This document shows positions 63,405 to 64,000 of a DNA stretch of 64,000 nucleotides, in pieces. Origin of the DNA: Rhodovulum sulfidophilum DSM 1374 (GTDB lineage: Bacteria > Pseudomonadota > Alphaproteobacteria > Rhodobacterales > Rhodobacteraceae); assembly GCF_001633165.1 (NCBI RefSeq), contig NZ_CP015418.1, positions 124,001 to 188,000 of the forward strand. The letters run 5' to 3'. The notes beneath the pieces were generated by a model, which had not been told where the DNA came from, made no database searches, and saw nothing but the letters and a program-made list of their open reading frames with translations. The translations under genes and the position numbers were made by a program. Each line of letters opens with the position of its first letter. Position 1 is the first letter of the stretch.

Positions 63405-64000
63405 TGGCACTGCAAGACATCCTCGACCGCATCACGCAGCAACGCGAGAAACTCGGCATATCCGAGGGGGCGCTGTCCCTTCAGGCAGGCTTGTCTCGTG
63501 ACGGAATCCGCAACTGGCGGCGCCGCCTTGAAAAAGGGGAAGACGCAGCAGGAGCCACCATATCCGCGCTCGCCGGAGTGGCACGCGCCCTTAGCGTCTC
63601 CGAGACGTGGCTAATTCATGGAATCGGAGACGGCCCAGACACTCCGACCATCGCAATAGCAGGCGCAGTCGGCGCCGGGGCACGTGTGCCGGTCTTCGAC
63701 GCCTACGAGAAGGGTGACGGCCCACAGGTGGAGTGCCCACCCGGCCTGTCGCCGCACAATATCGTTGCTGTCGAAATCGAGGGCGACAGCATGGAGCCGG
63801 TCTATTCAGCCGGCGATCTGCTGTTCTACACGCGCTGGTCGGACGGAAGCGTGCCCAGCGAGGCCGTAGGCAAGCGATGCGTTTGCGAGTGCGAAGAGGG
63901 GCTAGGCTGGGTGAAGGTTGTTCGCCAGGGCCGCGAGCCTGGGCTGTTCGACCTGCACAGCTTCAACGACCAAACGCCAGTGATGTACGGGGTCCGGCTC
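63404..64000 (+). CDS. Prophage repressor, HTH plus S24 domain, copy B (cut by window edge)
   Basis: 199 residues visible. N-terminal HTH (GALSLQAGLSRDGIRNW) differs from copy A, whereas the S24 domain from TIAIAGAVGAG on matches copy A at about 106 of 118 positions by eye, including GDSMEPVYSAGDLLFY and the Lys region GKRCVCE. The pair implies domain shuffling between related phages. C-terminal end beyond the window. Confidence 0.9.
   Translation, partial: MALQDILDRITQQREKLGISEGALSLQAGLSRDGIRNWRRRLEKGEDAAGATISALAGVARALSVSETWLIHGIGDGPDTPTIAIAGAVGAGARVPVFDAYEKGDGPQVECPPGLSPHNIVAVEIEGDSMEPVYSAGDLLFYTRWSDGSVPSEAVGKRCVCECEEGLGWVKVVRQGREPGLFDLHSFNDQTPVMYGVRL

Larger units (their letters stand above)
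49261..64000. mobile_element. Integrated phage-like element(s), right end outside the window
   Basis: Borders the tRNA-Glu 3' end on the left; contains integrase, excisionase, repressor/cro, primase operon, a truncated helicase, tail-gene fragments, an SSB fragment and a second S24 repressor. Gene orientation and two repressor sets suggest two phage-derived units fused or a rearranged one. No second att core is visible; the right boundary lies beyond 64000. Carries a brnTA toxin-antitoxin module and a lower-GC protease cassette. Confidence 0.85.

Overview
This is a high-GC alphaproteobacterial window, most likely from the Rhodobacterales (Rhodobacter/Rhodovulum-like). The F0 ATP synthase genes follow the order atpI-B-E-X-F described for Rhodobacter. 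Other lineage signs are a MipZ ATPase, a zf-CHCC protein, a DUF5928 glycosyltransferase and a Form IA RuBisCO operon with cbbR, cbbQ and cbbO, which suggests an autotrophic or phototrophic member. No taxon can be proven from the sequence alone.

Layout. 1-10.1 kb: polA (cut by the window edge), zf-CHCC protein, ABC ATPase with an overlapping pseudouridine synthase, HIT protein, DUF5928 glycosyltransferase, adenosine kinase-like PfkB protein with endonuclease III, and an AraC/alkylguanine methyltransferase fusion. 10.1-18.1 kb: OmpA-like lipoprotein, FadR-type regulator, membrane protein, F0 operon, ArsR regulator with a palindromic site, and a LysR/EamA pair. 18.1-25.8 kb: a long plus-strand translation-related block (ffh, four tandem GNAT acetyltransferases, chorismate mutase, rpsP, bluB, rimM, trmD, rplS, rpmE). 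26.3-33.7 kb: mipZ, then cbbR divergent from cbbLSQO. 33.9-41 kb: an arginase-family gene with an in-frame stop, a membrane-anchored cytochrome c with a very long Ala/Glu/Pro linker, a DUF4405 membrane protein, a frameshifted unknown gene, and a two-component system divergent from a small His/Asp/Arg-rich secreted protein. 41-49.1 kb: an Hsp70-family ATPase divergent from a 923-residue protein carrying both a subtilisin and a trypsin-like protease domain, then a SRAP protein, glpX and recJ.

49.2-64 kb: an integrated element starts at the 3' end of tRNA-Glu(TTC). Next to the tRNA are a tyrosine integrase and an excisionase-like gene, then small phage genes, brnTA, an S24 repressor with divergent cro-like gene, and a replication operon. 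The replication operon breaks off abruptly at about 57.05 kb into a mosaic of tail and DUF3489 fragments. To the right, a second set of phage genes runs to a second S24 repressor at the window edge. The two repressors share a nearly identical C-terminal domain but have different DNA-binding domains and different 18-bp operators. Between them lies a lower-GC three-gene cassette built around an SDH-type Clp-fold serine protease, which I regard with the Hsp70/dual-protease pair as the best candidate for an undescribed system.

How they work together: cbbLSQO (CO2 fixation plus RuBisCO activase) and glpX (FBPase) supply Calvin-cycle steps, the F0 genes build the membrane part of ATP synthase, and the rpsP-rimM-trmD-rplS block with ffh serves translation and protein targeting. 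All functions are read from protein motifs by eye; no database search was run.
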